Positions 1 through 8,828 are shown, counted from the stretch's first letter. The stretch: 64,000 bases of DNA from an uncultured Verrucomicrobiota bacterium (GCA_937860055.1 CALMBO010000028.1:252179-316178); one strand, 5' to 3'. Notes: generated by a model not told the origin, from the letters alone. Numbers and translations are program-made.

Positions 1-1
1 T

Positions 2-649
2 GGCGCAAACGCATCGCTGCAAATACTTGGCAAAGAATTATTTACGCTTAACAGACACGAGGCGTACATTGGGGTGATGATTGATGATTTAGTGACCAAG
101 GGCACGAACGAGCCATACCGGATGTTCACCTCGCGGGCGGAGCATCGGCTGCTGTTGCGGCAGGACAACGCGGCATTCCGCCTGGCCCGCCATGCGGAGC
201 ATCTGGGCATCGTTCCGGCCGGCCGTCTGCGCGAAGTCCGGGAGATGGAACAGGCCGTCGCCAGGGAAATCGACCATTTGAACCGGAGCCATTTCGAAGG
301 CGCCTCCCTGGCGCAGATTCTGAAACGCCCGGAAATGGATTATGCGACATTGCCTAAAGGACAGCACGACCTCCCGCCCGAGGTGGTGGAGCAGGTGGAG
401 TTCGAACTCAAATACGAGGGGTACATCGCCCGCGAGAAGCGGCAAATCGGGAAATCCGAACAGGTGACGCGCCAGCGGATCCCTGAAAACTTTGATTATC
501 ACGCCATCCGCGCCCTGCGTTACGAATCGCGCGAGAAACTCTCCGCCATCCGTCCGGCGGACCTCGGGCAGGCGGCGCGCATTTCCGGCGTGACCCCGGC
601 CGACATCGCCATCCTGTCCGTCTGGCTGAAAAAATGCTCCGGCATCTGA
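2..649 (+). CDS. mnmG: MnmG (GidA), C-terminal part, cut by window edge
   Basis: FAD-dependent enzyme that, with the GTPase MnmE, installs the carboxymethylaminomethyl group on wobble uridine 34 of several tRNAs. The reading frame is already open at base 2, so the N-terminal FAD domain lies outside the window. What remains (about 215 aa) carries the strongly conserved stretch GTNEPYRMFTSRAEHRLLLR (residues about 36-55 of the fragment) and the helical C-terminal domain that contacts MnmE and tRNA, ending in a typical GVTPADIAILSVWLKK. mnmG next to dnaA/oriC is a common bacterial arrangement, and dnaA lies about 5 kb downstream. The first 60 bases are only about 43% GC with AT-ending codons (TTA, ATA, CTT), unlike the rest of the gene. 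Confidence 0.95.
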   Translation, partial: GANASLQILGKELFTLNRHEAYIGVMIDDLVTKGTNEPYRMFTSRAEHRLLLRQDNAAFRLARHAEHLGIVPAGRLREVREMEQAVAREIDHLNRSHFEGASLAQILKRPEMDYATLPKGQHDLPPEVVEQVEFELKYEGYIAREKRQIGKSEQVTRQRIPENFDYHAIRALRYESREKLSAIRPADLGQAARISGVTPADIAILSVWLKKCSGI

Positions 650-685
650 GTTCGGCCGCCTTCCCCGTCCATAACGTCCATTAAT

Positions 686-706
686 GGCGCGAAAAATCCT
701 CGCGCC
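686..706 (+). terminator. Hairpin downstream of mnmG
   Basis: Perfect 7-bp stem GGCGCGA/TCGCGCC with a 7-nt loop, 36 bp after the mnmG stop. There is no U-run, so it may be a weak or factor-assisted terminator. Confidence 0.35.
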
Positions 707-743
707 GAATCCAAGGCCCCTCCCGTTCCGCCAAGGTCCTCCC

Positions 744-847
744 GTCCCACATATTATAATATGCGGGACAAGGATTTTGGGGGAATTTTTCAGGATTTTC
801 CAATGTTTCGGCCAGAATTCAGTCCCGGATATTATAATATGCGGGAC
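744..847. repeat. Paired-dyad repeat unit, copy 1
   Basis: Two 26-bp dyads, at 744-769 and 822-847, starts 78 bp apart. Each follows half-site GTCCCGCATATTA plus its inverse. The left dyad has one A-for-G change in the left arm; the right has GG for GC. Both keep the TTATAA centre. The spacer is 52 bp with TTTC ending 56 bases after the unit start, as in the other copies. It lies between mnmG (plus) and the toroid gene (minus), which converge. Confidence 0.9.
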
Positions 848-920
848 GGGGATTCTGGCGCGCGGCGCCGGCTTGGGTCAACGTCGGCCGCAAAACCGGC
901 CCTGTTGGAAGTGAAAAGCG

Positions 921-1631
921 CTATCGAGCCAGCATCTGGATGGCCGTCCGGGCGACGGGGCCTCCGGCATCGGCCCAGCGGGACGGAAAAGCATCGGGAT
1001 GGGCGAGGGTGCCGTTGAGCTTGGCCATCTGGCATCCCGATGGCACATGCGGTTCGGCCCGCCGCGCGGCGAGGCGCCAAGCCGGATCGGTGCCGGGAAG
1101 CCGCGCCGCAGCCTGGACCGCCATGCCCGCCAAGTATTGGGTGAATGCCGAACCGGAGAAATCCTCGCCGAACCTCCCGTCGGGCCGCTGCTGGCGCAGG
1201 AGATGGGCCATGCCCGCCCGGAAGGCGGCGGCTTGAGACCCCTCGAGCGGAGAGGGTTCGGCATGCATCAGGGCCAGCAGGGCCAGCGCCGTCACGCTTG
1301 TGTCGTAGCGGGAACGGGGCCCCTGCGCATCGGCGGACCAGCCGCCATCGGAACGCTGGGCGGCCATGAGGATGTCGATCGGCGCCGGCGATTTGGCCAC
1401 CGGTCCCGGCCCACGGACCAACCAGATCCCCGCGCCGCACAAAAGCGCCAGCGCGGCCGCCGCGCGGACCAGGATGGAGGAAAAAGCGAGGGGACGGGCG
1501 GGACGCCGGTGCAGATGCTCCATCGTTCGCGCCGTGAACCCGGGGGAAGGTTCCGCCGCCTCCTGTCCGCGCAGGCGGGAAATCAATTCCTGGAATCGAG
1601 GATCGCTCAGGGGGTCAGGCCTGGTCTTCAC
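921..1631 (-). CDS. Membrane protein with prenyltransferase-like toroid repeats, partner of the ECF sigma factor
   Basis: About 236 aa from a GTG start that overlaps the 3' end of the sigma-factor gene by 17 bases, so the two are translationally coupled. Layout: a short cytoplasmic N-terminus (about 55 aa), one membrane helix (SSILVRAAAALALLCGAG), then a region with alpha/alpha-toroid signatures (QRSDGGWSAD, YDTSVTALALLALM, RQQRPDGRFG) as in squalene/hopene cyclase and prenyltransferase beta subunits. Position and topology are those of an anti-sigma factor, but I see no ASD or zinc anti-sigma motif. The toroid probably acts as the periplasmic sensor or ligand-binding part (inference). It has no DXDD cyclase motif and is too short to be a cyclase. 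Confidence 0.75.
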   Translation of the reverse strand: MKTRPDPLSDPRFQELISRLRGQEAAEPSPGFTARTMEHLHRRPARPLAFSSILVRAAAALALLCGAGIWLVRGPGPVAKSPAPIDILMAAQRSDGGWSADAQGPRSRYDTSVTALALLALMHAEPSPLEGSQAAAFRAGMAHLLRQQRPDGRFGEDFSGSAFTQYLAGMAVQAAARLPGTDPAWRLAARRAEPHVPSGCQMAKLNGTLAHPDAFPSRWADAGGPVARTAIQMLAR

Positions 1632-2166
1632 GGAACATCTCCTGCAAGGTGGACAGGGCATTGAAAATGCGCGATTTGACGGTGCCGACCGGAATGCGGA
1701 GGATGGCGGCGATTTCGTCGTAGGCCAGCCCCTGGTGGACGGACAGGACCAGCACCTCGCGCAGCTTGGGCGACAGGCGGTCGAGCGCGGCCTGGATGTC
1801 GAGCTGCCGCCGGAGCCGGCCGAGGCCGCCATCGGTGGAAGAGGGGATTTCCTCGCGATACCGGTCTGCAAAAAGCTTGAAGCGCGCCTGCCGTCGCACG
1901 AAATCCAGCCACGCGTGCCGGGCCAGCGTGTAGAGGAAGGTCGTGAACTTCGCCGCGGGCTTGTATTGCTTCCGATAGTTCCATAGCCGGACGAAGGTCT
2001 CCTGCGCGAGATCCTCGCCATGGGTGGAAGCGCCCAGGCGGGCGAAAAAGTTCAGGAGGGGTCGCTGGTGCCGTTCCACCAGCCGCCGGAACGCCTCTTC
2101 ATGGCCGTCGCGCACCTGCGCCATCAGGGCGAAGTCGTCGGTTTCAGGCTGGACGGGATCGGACAT
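1615..2166 (-). CDS. ECF-type RNA polymerase sigma factor
   Basis: About 183 aa. Region 2 is clear (AFRRLVERHQRPLLNFFARL, then GEDLAQETFVRLW, the usual core-binding and -10 recognition helices), as is region 4 (LSPKLREVLVLSVHQGLAYD followed by EIAAILRIPVGTVKSRIFNA, the -35 helix-turn-helix). No region 1 or 3, hence extracytoplasmic-function class. I place the start at ATG 2166 (MSDPVQPE); an upstream GTG at 2253 would add 29 unlikely residues. The next gene is a coupled membrane protein in the anti-sigma position. The divergent secreted toroid gene at 2322 is a natural target candidate. Confidence 0.92.
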   Translation of the reverse strand: MSDPVQPETDDFALMAQVRDGHEEAFRRLVERHQRPLLNFFARLGASTHGEDLAQETFVRLWNYRKQYKPAAKFTTFLYTLARHAWLDFVRRQARFKLFADRYREEIPSSTDGGLGRLRRQLDIQAALDRLSPKLREVLVLSVHQGLAYDEIAAILRIPVGTVKSRIFNALSTLQEMFREDQA

Positions 2167-2321
2167 GAAACGGCATTCTTGGACCAGTTCGGCAAAAAAG
2201 AAAAGTCTTTTGGAAGGCGCTTTCCCGCTTGGATTCCGGCGCAAAAACAGCACTGAACCCCGGATGCCGGAACAACGCTTATAGGAAGATTGCCACGGAA
2301 TTTTGTTGAAAGGAGAAAACC

Positions 2322-3452
2322 ATGAAAAAGTGGATCATCGGATGCTTGGCGGGCTGGATGGCGGCGGGCGCGGCGATGGGAGCCGGATTGCCGGCGGAAC
2401 TCGAGGCGGAGGCCCGCGCGGCGATGGCGAAGGGCGCGGCATGGCTGGCGGCGCAGCAGCAGGCGGACGGCCACTGGGCACTGGCGGATTCGCCCGCGCT
2501 GACGGGGCTTTCGATGTGGGCGCTGCAGAAGACCGATCCGGCGGCCTACCGGGCGGCGATCGACCGGGCCATGGTATTCATCCTCACGAGCGTGCAGGAG
2601 GACGGTTCGATCTGGCGGCAGCCGTCGGAACAGCGGAAGGGCGGGGGACTGGCGAACTACAACACGGCGATCTGCATGACGGCGCTGCATGCGCTGGGAA
2701 GGCCCGAGCTGGTGCCGGTGGTGCAGAACGCGCGCACCTATCTCGCCAAAATGCAGTATCTCGGCGGCGGCTCCTACGGCGGCGGCATGGGCTACGACGC
2801 GGACCAGGGGCGCCCCTACACGGACCTGTCGAACTCCTACATGGCCTACGAGGCGATGCGCCTGACGCAGGACGTGGAGGATCTCCGCGCCGCCGGCGAA
2901 CCCAAGGCCGACCTCGACTGGAAGGCCGCGCAGGAATTCCTGGCCCAGGTGCAGAACCTGAAGGGCGTGAACACGAACGCCTATGTGAGCGAGGATGCGG
3001 ACAACCAGGGCGGGTTCGCCTACACGCCCGGCGCGGGACCCTCGACCACCAACGCCGAAGGCAAGGTGACGCTGCGCTCCTACGGCAGCATGACCTACGC
3101 GGGACTGCTGGCGCTGATCTACGCGGACGTGGACGCCCAGGATGTGCGCGTGCAATCGGCGAAGGACTGGGCCTGCCGGCACTGGTCGCTCGACGAGAAC
3201 CCCGGCATGGGGCAGGAGGGCCTGTATTATTTCTTCAACGTGCTGGCCAAGAGCCTCGCCGCCGCCGGCGACGACACGCTGGATCTGCCCGGCGGACGCA
3301 CGGTGGCCTGGCGCGAGGAGGTCGTGCGCAGGCTGGTCGCGCTGCAGAAGCCGGACGGATTCTGGGTCAACGAAAACAACCGCTGGTGGGAGGCGGATCC
3401 CAACCTCGTGACGGCCTACACGCTGCTGGCGCTGGCCACCGCGCTGCGCTAG
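2322..3452 (+). CDS. Secreted prenyltransferase/squalene-cyclase-like toroid protein
   Basis: 376 aa with a Sec signal peptide (MKKWIIGCLAGWMAAGAAMG, cleavage near residue 21) and repeated alpha/alpha-toroid signatures: AAQQQADGHWALADSPALTG, SVQEDGSIWRQ, LQKPDGFWVNENN. The cyclase catalytic DXDD is not visible, so this is likely a non-enzymatic or differently acting exported toroid of the type common in Planctomycetes/Verrucomicrobia. It is transcribed divergently from the ECF sigma operon whose membrane partner bears the same fold, suggesting one regulatory unit. Preceded by a good ribosome site (AAAGGAGAAAACC). Exact role unknown. Confidence 0.8.
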   Translation: MKKWIIGCLAGWMAAGAAMGAGLPAELEAEARAAMAKGAAWLAAQQQADGHWALADSPALTGLSMWALQKTDPAAYRAAIDRAMVFILTSVQEDGSIWRQPSEQRKGGGLANYNTAICMTALHALGRPELVPVVQNARTYLAKMQYLGGGSYGGGMGYDADQGRPYTDLSNSYMAYEAMRLTQDVEDLRAAGEPKADLDWKAAQEFLAQVQNLKGVNTNAYVSEDADNQGGFAYTPGAGPSTTNAEGKVTLRSYGSMTYAGLLALIYADVDAQDVRVQSAKDWACRHWSLDENPGMGQEGLYYFFNVLAKSLAAAGDDTLDLPGGRTVAWREEVVRRLVALQKPDGFWVNENNRWWEADPNLVTAYTLLALATALR

Positions 3453-3499
3453 CCGCCGCCCGGCAAAAATAATAGGGGGGGGAAGGCGCCGCCCGGGGA

Positions 3500-3551
3500 T
3501 TTTTCCACGCAATGGAAAAACTTTCGGCAAATTTTCCACGCAATGGAAAAA
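3500..3551. repeat. Twin TTTTCCA-N5-TGGAAAA hairpins
   Basis: Two copies of the same hairpin, at 3500-3520 and 3532-3550, both with loop CGCAA and stems of 8 and 7 bp. They sit between a plus-strand gene end (3452) and a minus-strand gene end (3606), so they could serve as a bidirectional terminator. Same family at 13543, 13564, 26027 and 28997. Confidence 0.85.
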
Positions 3552-3605
3552 CTTTGCGGAAGGGCTTGGGCGGCGCCTTCGCGCGCGTGAAGGAGGGGCC
3601 GCGCC

Positions 3606-4424
3606 CTAGCGCCCGAACGGGGCGAGGAAGGCCTCGAGCTCGGCATGGCCGGGGGCTCCGGGTTCGAACCAGGAGTTGTCGTTGTGTCCGCCGGCCAGGA
3701 GGACGAAGGTCTTGGGGTCCGCGGCGGCGGCATGGAGGATGCGTCCGCTCTGGAAGGGAATGACTTCGTCGGACAGGCTGTGGCCGAAGAGCTTGGGCAG
3801 GCCGTCGAGGGTGGCGGCCTTGGCGGCGGAATCGTAGGAGACGGAGAGGACGCGGTGGAGGGGGATGCGGGGATACCACCGCCGGGCGATGTCGGCGGCG
3901 GAGGCGAATCCGCTTTGCACGACCAGGGCGGCGGCGGGGCGTTCGCACGCGATCTGGACGGCGACGGCGGCCCCGAGGGAGTGGCCATAGACCACGACGG
4001 GGAGGTTTCCGCTCATGGCCTTGGCGGCGTCGAAGGCGGCCAGCGCATCCTGGTAGATTCCCCGTTCGGAAGGGCGGCCGCCGCTGGCGCCATAGCCGCG
4101 GTAGTCCCAGAGCAGCAGGTTGAAGCCGCGCTTGAAGAATTCGGGGGCGAGATAGGCGCGGTCGCCGATGTTGCCGGCATTGCCGGAGCAATAAACGACC
4201 GTGCCGCGCGGGCGGTTGGCCGGGATCCACCAGCCGGTGATCGGAGTGCCGTCGGCGGCGCTGAACTGCACGTCCTGGTAGCGGAGCCGGAACTGGGCGG
4301 GCGTGGCGGCGATATCGGACGAAGGGGCGTAGAGCTGGTGGTATTCGAAACGGCGGAGATAGATCCAGCCGGCCGCCGCCGCGACCGCCAGGAGGAACAA
4401 AACGGAAAGGAAAACCTTCTTCAT
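3606..4424 (-). CDS. Membrane-anchored alpha/beta hydrolase (BEM46-like)
   Basis: 272 aa. An N-terminal uncleaved anchor or signal (MKKVFLSVLFLLAVAAAAGW) is followed by an alpha/beta-hydrolase fold: NAGNIGDRAYLAPEFFKRGF (oxyanion region), LLWDYRGYGASGG, nucleophile elbow YGHSLGAA, acid-bearing LFGHSLSDEVIPF, and a C-terminal GGHNDN supplying the histidine. Overall order matches the BEM46/YqkD-type serine hydrolases. Starts 5 bases after the M24 peptidase stop, so the two form an operon. Substrate unknown; an extracytoplasmic lipase/esterase/peptidase role is inferred from the anchor. Confidence 0.85.
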   Translation of the reverse strand: MKKVFLSVLFLLAVAAAAGWIYLRRFEYHQLYAPSSDIAATPAQFRLRYQDVQFSAADGTPITGWWIPANRPRGTVVYCSGNAGNIGDRAYLAPEFFKRGFNLLLWDYRGYGASGGRPSERGIYQDALAAFDAAKAMSGNLPVVVYGHSLGAAVAVQIACERPAAALVVQSGFASAADIARRWYPRIPLHRVLSVSYDSAAKAATLDGLPKLFGHSLSDEVIPFQSGRILHAAAADPKTFVLLAGGHNDNSWFEPGAPGHAELEAFLAPFGR

Positions 4425-4429
4425 TCCGG

Positions 4430-5557
4430 CTATGTTTCCAGTTTTTTCGGGAAACTGGCGAGGATTTTATATCCGGTGCGCGTGACGGCGACGGTATCCT
4501 CGATCCGGACACCGCCCACGCCGGGAAAGTACAGGCCCGGTTCAACGGTGAGGATGTTGCCGGCGGCGAGGCGGCCCGGCTCGTTGCGCAGGCCGGGCGA
4601 TTCGTGGATATCGAGGCCGACGCCATGGCCCACGCCATGGATGAAGCCGCACTCCCGGCCGGGCGGCGAAAGCCGCGTTTCGTGGCCAGCCTTCCGGAAG
4701 AATTCCTCGACGGCCCCCTGCACGGCGCGCGATTCGACGCCGGGGCGCACCATGGAAAGCGCGAGCTTCTGCGCGGCGAGCACGTCGCGGTGCATCCGGC
4801 GGACCCGTTCGGAGGCGCGTCCGCGGACGACGGTGCGGGTGATGTCGCCCCAGTAGCCGGTGTCCTTGTCGCGGGGAAAGATATCGATGACGACGGGAAC
4901 GCCGGCGCGGAGAGGGCCGGAGCCCGTGCCGTGGGGGAGCGCGCCCTGCGGGCCGACGGCCACGATGGTGCCGTCGGCGGTGCAGCGGAGATCCAGCAGG
5001 GTCCGTTCGACAAGATCCTTGAGGAACTCCGACGTGAGGATCTTGCCTCCGTGCCTCAAAACGCCGGACGGGGCAATCTCCGCCTCGCGGATGCAGCGGA
5101 CGGCGGCGCGCAGCGCGGCGACGGCGGCGCGCTGCGATTTCGCGATGCAGGCGATTTCGCGCGGCGATTTGATGGCTCGGCGCGGAAAGGCGGGCGCCTC
5201 GGCCGGCAGGACCTTGACGCCGCCCCGTTCCAGCGCGCGCGCGATGCCGAACGGGAAATAGGGGCCGACCTGCACGGCGCGATGGCCGCGTTTTTTCACG
5301 AGGGCCAGCACCTGGTCGCCCAACGTGCGCCGGCGCGGAACGGAATCCGCAAACAGCTGCGCCGGGGTGTGGAGGACCGCGGAAGGGCAGGATTTCCGGG
5401 CCCGCGCGGCCTCCAGCGCGGATACCAGCAAATGGAGGCGCGAACCCTCCACAAGGAGGCCGAACGGATCGGTCGCGACGAGGCCCGTGGCATAGCGGAC
5501 ATCGTTTTCCTCCAAGCCTGTGGCGATCAAAACGCGGGGGATTGTGGATTTCTTCAT
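4430..5557 (-). CDS. M24-family Xaa-Pro peptidase
   Basis: 375 aa: an N-terminal creatinase-like domain, then the pita-bread metallopeptidase domain from about residue 135. All metal-ligand segments are visible: VIDIFPRDKDTGYWGDITRT (two Asp), HGVGHGVGLDIHESPG (His), TVEPGLYFPGVGGVRIEDTV (two Glu). This pattern is that of aminopeptidase P/prolidase, which remove N-terminal residues before proline or cleave Xaa-Pro dipeptides. Cytoplasmic (no signal peptide). First gene of a two-gene unit with the hydrolase, reading away from dnaA. Prolidase versus aminopeptidase P cannot be decided by eye. Confidence 0.9.
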   Translation of the reverse strand: MKKSTIPRVLIATGLEENDVRYATGLVATDPFGLLVEGSRLHLLVSALEAARARKSCPSAVLHTPAQLFADSVPRRRTLGDQVLALVKKRGHRAVQVGPYFPFGIARALERGGVKVLPAEAPAFPRRAIKSPREIACIAKSQRAAVAALRAAVRCIREAEIAPSGVLRHGGKILTSEFLKDLVERTLLDLRCTADGTIVAVGPQGALPHGTGSGPLRAGVPVVIDIFPRDKDTGYWGDITRTVVRGRASERVRRMHRDVLAAQKLALSMVRPGVESRAVQGAVEEFFRKAGHETRLSPPGRECGFIHGVGHGVGLDIHESPGLRNEPGRLAAGNILTVEPGLYFPGVGGVRIEDTVAVTRTGYKILASFPKKLET

Positions 5558-5983
5558 ATTTTACGGGGTTTCAGGCTTGGAATGGGCTGTGAATGGGCGG
5601 ATTTTCAATGGATTTGAGCCACTATTCAACCCCAAAATGACCTGTCAAGGGGGCCCCTGACAATTATGAAAGAATTTCAACAACCCCTTCATATTGACAG
5701 TCCGATCAAAATAATCACCATATGATGTGTGCCGAAAGAAAAACTCCAAAAACCGAGGCAATGTGACTTGTCGGGTGGGCGCTGGAAAACTATGGTCGGG
5801 GCCGTTTTCGGGGCTGAAGACCGGGAAGCGGCTGTGAATAAGCTGTGGATAAGTGGTCCGAAGGCCCTTTCTGCCGAGTCGAAATCGGGACGAGGCGGGA
5901 GTGGAAACCGGCGTTGGAATTTAGATTGTGCCGGGTTGGCTGGCCATGAGAGACTGGCAGGCCGAGGCAGGAAGAGGATTTTT
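5558..5983 (+). promoter_or_regulatory. dnaA upstream region with DnaA boxes
   Basis: Gene-free 426 bp. Holds one perfect DnaA box at 5844-5852 (TGTGGATAA, i.e. TTATCCACA on the minus strand) and a near match at 5833-5841 (TGTGAATAA), consistent with autoregulation of dnaA. It is relatively AT-rich from 5660 to 5760. A TTGACA sits at 5694-5699 with TATGAT at 5721-5726, but the 21-bp gap makes this a poor promoter guess. The reading frame extends upstream of the chosen dnaA start without DnaA similarity. Confidence 0.6.
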
Positions 5984-7357
5984 GTGGAAGCGAGCAAGGC
6001 AAAACAGATTTGGGCGAAGGCCTGCGAATTCCTTTCGTCCGCGATTTCGGCGGATATCTACGGGCGCTGGATCGGGGTGATCGAAGCGGTCGGGGACGAA
6101 GCGCCGGGGCAGCTGACGCTGGCGGTGCCGAACGGCTTCTACCAGGACTGGCTCGAAGAGCATTATCTCCCGATGATCCGGAAGGCCCTCGGCGCCTCCG
6201 GATTCGAGAACGTGGCGATTTCCTTCGTGGTGGACGGGGCGCGGGTGGCGCCGGAAGCGCCGGCGGCCCGGGCGGCGGAGGAAAAAGAGGCGCCGAAGCG
6301 GAAGCCGCTGAAGACCTGCAACCTGGGGATGCCGCTCAACACGCGGCACACGTTCGACAATTTCGTGGTGGGGCCGTCGAACACCTTCGCGCACGCGGCG
6401 GCGCTGGCGGTGGTGGAGGCGCCGGGGCGGGCCTACAATCCGCTGTTCATCCACGGGGGGACGGGCCTGGGCAAGACGCACCTGATCCAGGCGATGGGCC
6501 AGGCGCTGTTGAAGCGCGGCAAAGGCAGCGTCTGCTACACGACGTGCGAAACCTTCACCAACGAATTCATCCAGGCGCTGCAACAGCACGAACTGGCCGC
6601 GTTCCGGAGGAAGTACCGCCACATCGACCTGCTGCTGATCGACGACATCCACTTCCTCGCGGGCAAGGAGAGCACGCAGGAGGAATTCTTCCACACGTTC
6701 AATTCTCTCTATGAAAACCAGAAGCAGATCGTGATGACGAGCGACCGGCCGGTGAGCGAAATCGCGAACCTGCAGAAGCGGCTCGTGTCGCGGTTCGAAT
6801 GGGGTCTGGTGACGGAAATGGAGATGGCGGACCTCGAGACGCGGGTGGCGATCCTGCGCCGGAAGCGAGACCAGATGTCCCTCCAGGTGCCGGACAAATC
6901 GCTGTTTTTCATCGCCGAGCACGTGCGGTCGAACATCCGGAAGCTGGAAGGTTCGCTGCTGCGGGCGGCCTCGTACGCGTCGTTGACGAAGAAGGAGCTT
7001 TCGCCGGAGACGCTGGAATACCTGCTGCGGGACACGATCGAGCAGGAGAACCAGACGGCGCTGACGATCGAGGGGATCCAGCGGATGGTGGCGGAATACT
7101 ACGACATCCGGCTGGGGGACATGACGAGCAAGCAGCGGCCGCAGAACATCGCCTTTCCGCGCCAGGTGGCCATGTACCTGTGCCGGGAGATGACGGACCA
7201 GTCCCTGCCGTCGATCGGGAACGCCTTCGGCCGGAATCATGCGACGGTCCTGCATGCGCACCGGTCGGTGGGTTCCAAGATGAAGACGGACGCCTCCCTC
7301 CGGCAGACCATCCTTTCGCTCCAGCAGCGACTGGGAGGCGTGGCGGCTCCTTCCTGA
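5984..7357 (+). CDS. dnaA: Chromosomal replication initiator DnaA
   Basis: 457 aa from GTG 5984, chosen because AGGAAGAGG lies just upstream and because the product then begins at domain I ([13 protein letters not shown]) with the usual family length; the open frame back to 5729 is not DnaA-like. Domain I residues 1-80, variable domain II to about 110, domain III AAA+ with Walker A GGTGLGKT at 158-165 and Walker [11 protein letters not shown] near 216-225, sensor and arginine regions, then domain IV with [17 protein letters not shown], the DnaA-box-binding helix-turn-helix. Opens oriC and regulates its own gene. Flanked on both sides by DnaA-box clusters and followed by dnaN. Confidence 0.98.
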   Translation: MEASKAKQIWAKACEFLSSAISADIYGRWIGVIEAVGDEAPGQLTLAVPNGFYQDWLEEHYLPMIRKALGASGFENVAISFVVDGARVAPEAPAARAAEEKEAPKRKPLKTCNLGMPLNTRHTFDNFVVGPSNTFAHAAALAVVEAPGRAYNPLFIHGGTGLGKTHLIQAMGQALLKRGKGSVCYTTCETFTNEFIQALQQHELAAFRRKYRHIDLLLIDDIHFLAGKESTQEEFFHTFNSLYENQKQIVMTSDRPVSEIANLQKRLVSRFEWGLVTEMEMADLETRVAILRRKRDQMSLQVPDKSLFFIAEHVRSNIRKLEGSLLRAASYASLTKKELSPETLEYLLRDTIEQENQTALTIEGIQRMVAEYYDIRLGDMTSKQRPQNIAFPRQVAMYLCREMTDQSLPSIGNAFGRNHATVLHAHRSVGSKMKTDASLRQTILSLQQRLGGVAAPS

Positions 7358-7655
7358 AAATGGGCCGGCTCATTACCAATCCAACCCGAATGCGAAGCGA
7401 TGGCGGGTCCGGTTGGATTGTGGAAAAGCCTGTGGAGATCCATGGATTGCCTGTGGACAAGGCGCCCGAAATGTGGACAACCGGAAGTTATTCATTCGGG
7501 GCACAGGGGGGAGGGGGGTCTTTTCGACAGGCCGAAGTCCCGTTTGGAGCCCGCTCTGTCGATTCTTTTCTTGATGTCCACAGTATCCACAGGACATACT
7601 GATACGACTTGATCTATATTCTATATAAAGAGATAACAGCCACGTCGGAGGCGGA
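7358..7655. other. Probable origin of replication (oriC)
   Basis: The 298-bp dnaA-dnaN spacer is packed with DnaA-box-like 9-mers: TGTGGACAA at 7452-7460 and 7472-7480, weaker TGTGGAAAA at 7419-7427 and TGTGGAGAT at 7431-7439, and the opposite orientation TATCCACAG at 7584-7592 beside TGTCCACAG at 7575-7583. Just downstream, 7601-7640 is the most AT-rich run (GATCTATATTCTATATAAAG), a fitting DNA-unwinding element. A perfect box also lies upstream of dnaA, giving a bipartite origin. Confidence 0.8.
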
Positions 7656-8750
7656 ATGAAAATCAAAGTGAACAAAGAGGCGATCATCGATTGCCTTCAG
7701 AAGGTCCAATCGGTCATTAATCCCCGGAACGCCCTCCCGGTCCTCTCCAACGTCCTGTTCAAGGCCCAGAAAGGAAAGCTGGAACTGACCGCCACGGACA
7801 TGTCGCTGACTGTCCGGGCGACGATGGAAGCCGATGTGAGCGAACCGGGTGTGACAACCCTCCCGGCGAAGCGGATATTCGGCGTGTTCCGCGAACTGAG
7901 CGTGGACGAAGCGGAGATGGAGGTCAACGACCAGAACATCGCCTCCATCCAGGCGGGAAGCTCCTATTTCCGGATCCACGGCATTTCCGAGGCGGATTAT
8001 CCGAGCCTGCCTGAGATGGCCGACGCCCAGTCCTATTCCATAGACCAGGCGGTGTTTAAGAACATGCTGAAGCTGACTTCGTACGCGGCGTCGGTCGATG
8101 CGAACCGTCCCCTTCTCAATGGCGTCCTCTTGAGCTTCAAGGCCGGCAAGCTGAGCGTGGTGGCGACGGACAGCCGGCGTTTGGCGCTGGTCGAGCAGGA
8201 AGTCGAATTTCCGGCGGATGCGGGAATGGACCTGATCGTGCCGCTCAAGACGGTGGACGAGCTCCTCCGGACCTTGGGCGATGCCGGGTCCCTGAAGATC
8301 CTGGCGACACCGAAGCAGATTGCGTTCGAATTCGATCGCATCCTGATCGTGTCCAAGCTGGTGGAAGGGACCTATCCGAATTTCCGCCAGGTGATTCCCC
8401 AGTCGAACGGCGAGCGGGTGTCGATGGAGCGCGAAACCCTCCTGACGGCGGTCCGCCGCACGTCCCAGCTGGTCATCGACGCGGTTTCGGGAGTGAAGTT
8501 GACTTTTACCAAGAACCGGTTGGAAATCCTGGCGACGGCGCCGGAAATCGGCGAGGCGCGGGAAACGATGGATGTGAAGTACAAAGGTCCGGATATCGCC
8601 ATTTCATTCAATCCGGCCTTCCTGATGGATCCGTTGAAGGCATTGACGACCGACGAGGTGTTCCTGGACCTGATGGATGACACGAGTCCCGGGGTGATGA
8701 GGTCCACCATCAGTTTCGTCTATGTCCTGATGCCGATCCGGGTCAGCTGA
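7656..8750 (+). CDS. dnaN: DNA polymerase III sliding clamp (beta subunit)
   Basis: 364 aa, normal length for DnaN, three tandem clamp domains. Recognisable family segments: INPRNALPVLSNVLFKAQKG, ATDMSLTVRA, DSRRLALVEQE, LIVSKLVEGTYPNFRQVIP and the C-terminal YVLMPIRVS. Dimeric ring that tethers DNA polymerase III to DNA and binds partners through QL(S/D)LF peptides; the MutS in this window ends in such a peptide. Strong Shine-Dalgarno GGAGGCGG before ATG 7656. Immediately downstream of oriC, as in many bacteria. Confidence 0.98.
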   Translation: MKIKVNKEAIIDCLQKVQSVINPRNALPVLSNVLFKAQKGKLELTATDMSLTVRATMEADVSEPGVTTLPAKRIFGVFRELSVDEAEMEVNDQNIASIQAGSSYFRIHGISEADYPSLPEMADAQSYSIDQAVFKNMLKLTSYAASVDANRPLLNGVLLSFKAGKLSVVATDSRRLALVEQEVEFPADAGMDLIVPLKTVDELLRTLGDAGSLKILATPKQIAFEFDRILIVSKLVEGTYPNFRQVIPQSNGERVSMERETLLTAVRRTSQLVIDAVSGVKLTFTKNRLEILATAPEIGEARETMDVKYKGPDIAISFNPAFLMDPLKALTTDEVFLDLMDDTSPGVMRSTISFVYVLMPIRVS

Positions 8751-8794
8751 TCCGGGAAAGCGGTGGGGATTGAACCCAGCCCCTCAAAATCCAA

Positions 8795-8822
8795 AAGCCG
8801 CCTCCAAGGGGGGCGGCTTCTT
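8795..8822 (+). terminator. Terminator after dnaN
   Basis: Stem AAGCCGCC/GGCGGCTT with a 9-nt loop, followed by CTTGCGG. Strong hairpin, weak U-run. It separates dnaN from the tRNA gene on the other strand. Confidence 0.6.
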
Positions 8823-8828
8823 GCGGTA

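Noticed and set aside
744..847. Paired dyads as promoters because they contain TATAAT on both strands
   Set aside because: Their position between convergent gene ends and the lack of suitable -35 elements or downstream genes argues against a promoter role.
2167..2253. GTG 2253 as the sigma-factor start
   Set aside because: The added 29 residues are basic/hydrophobic with no sigma similarity; ATG 2166 gives the normal ECF N-terminus.
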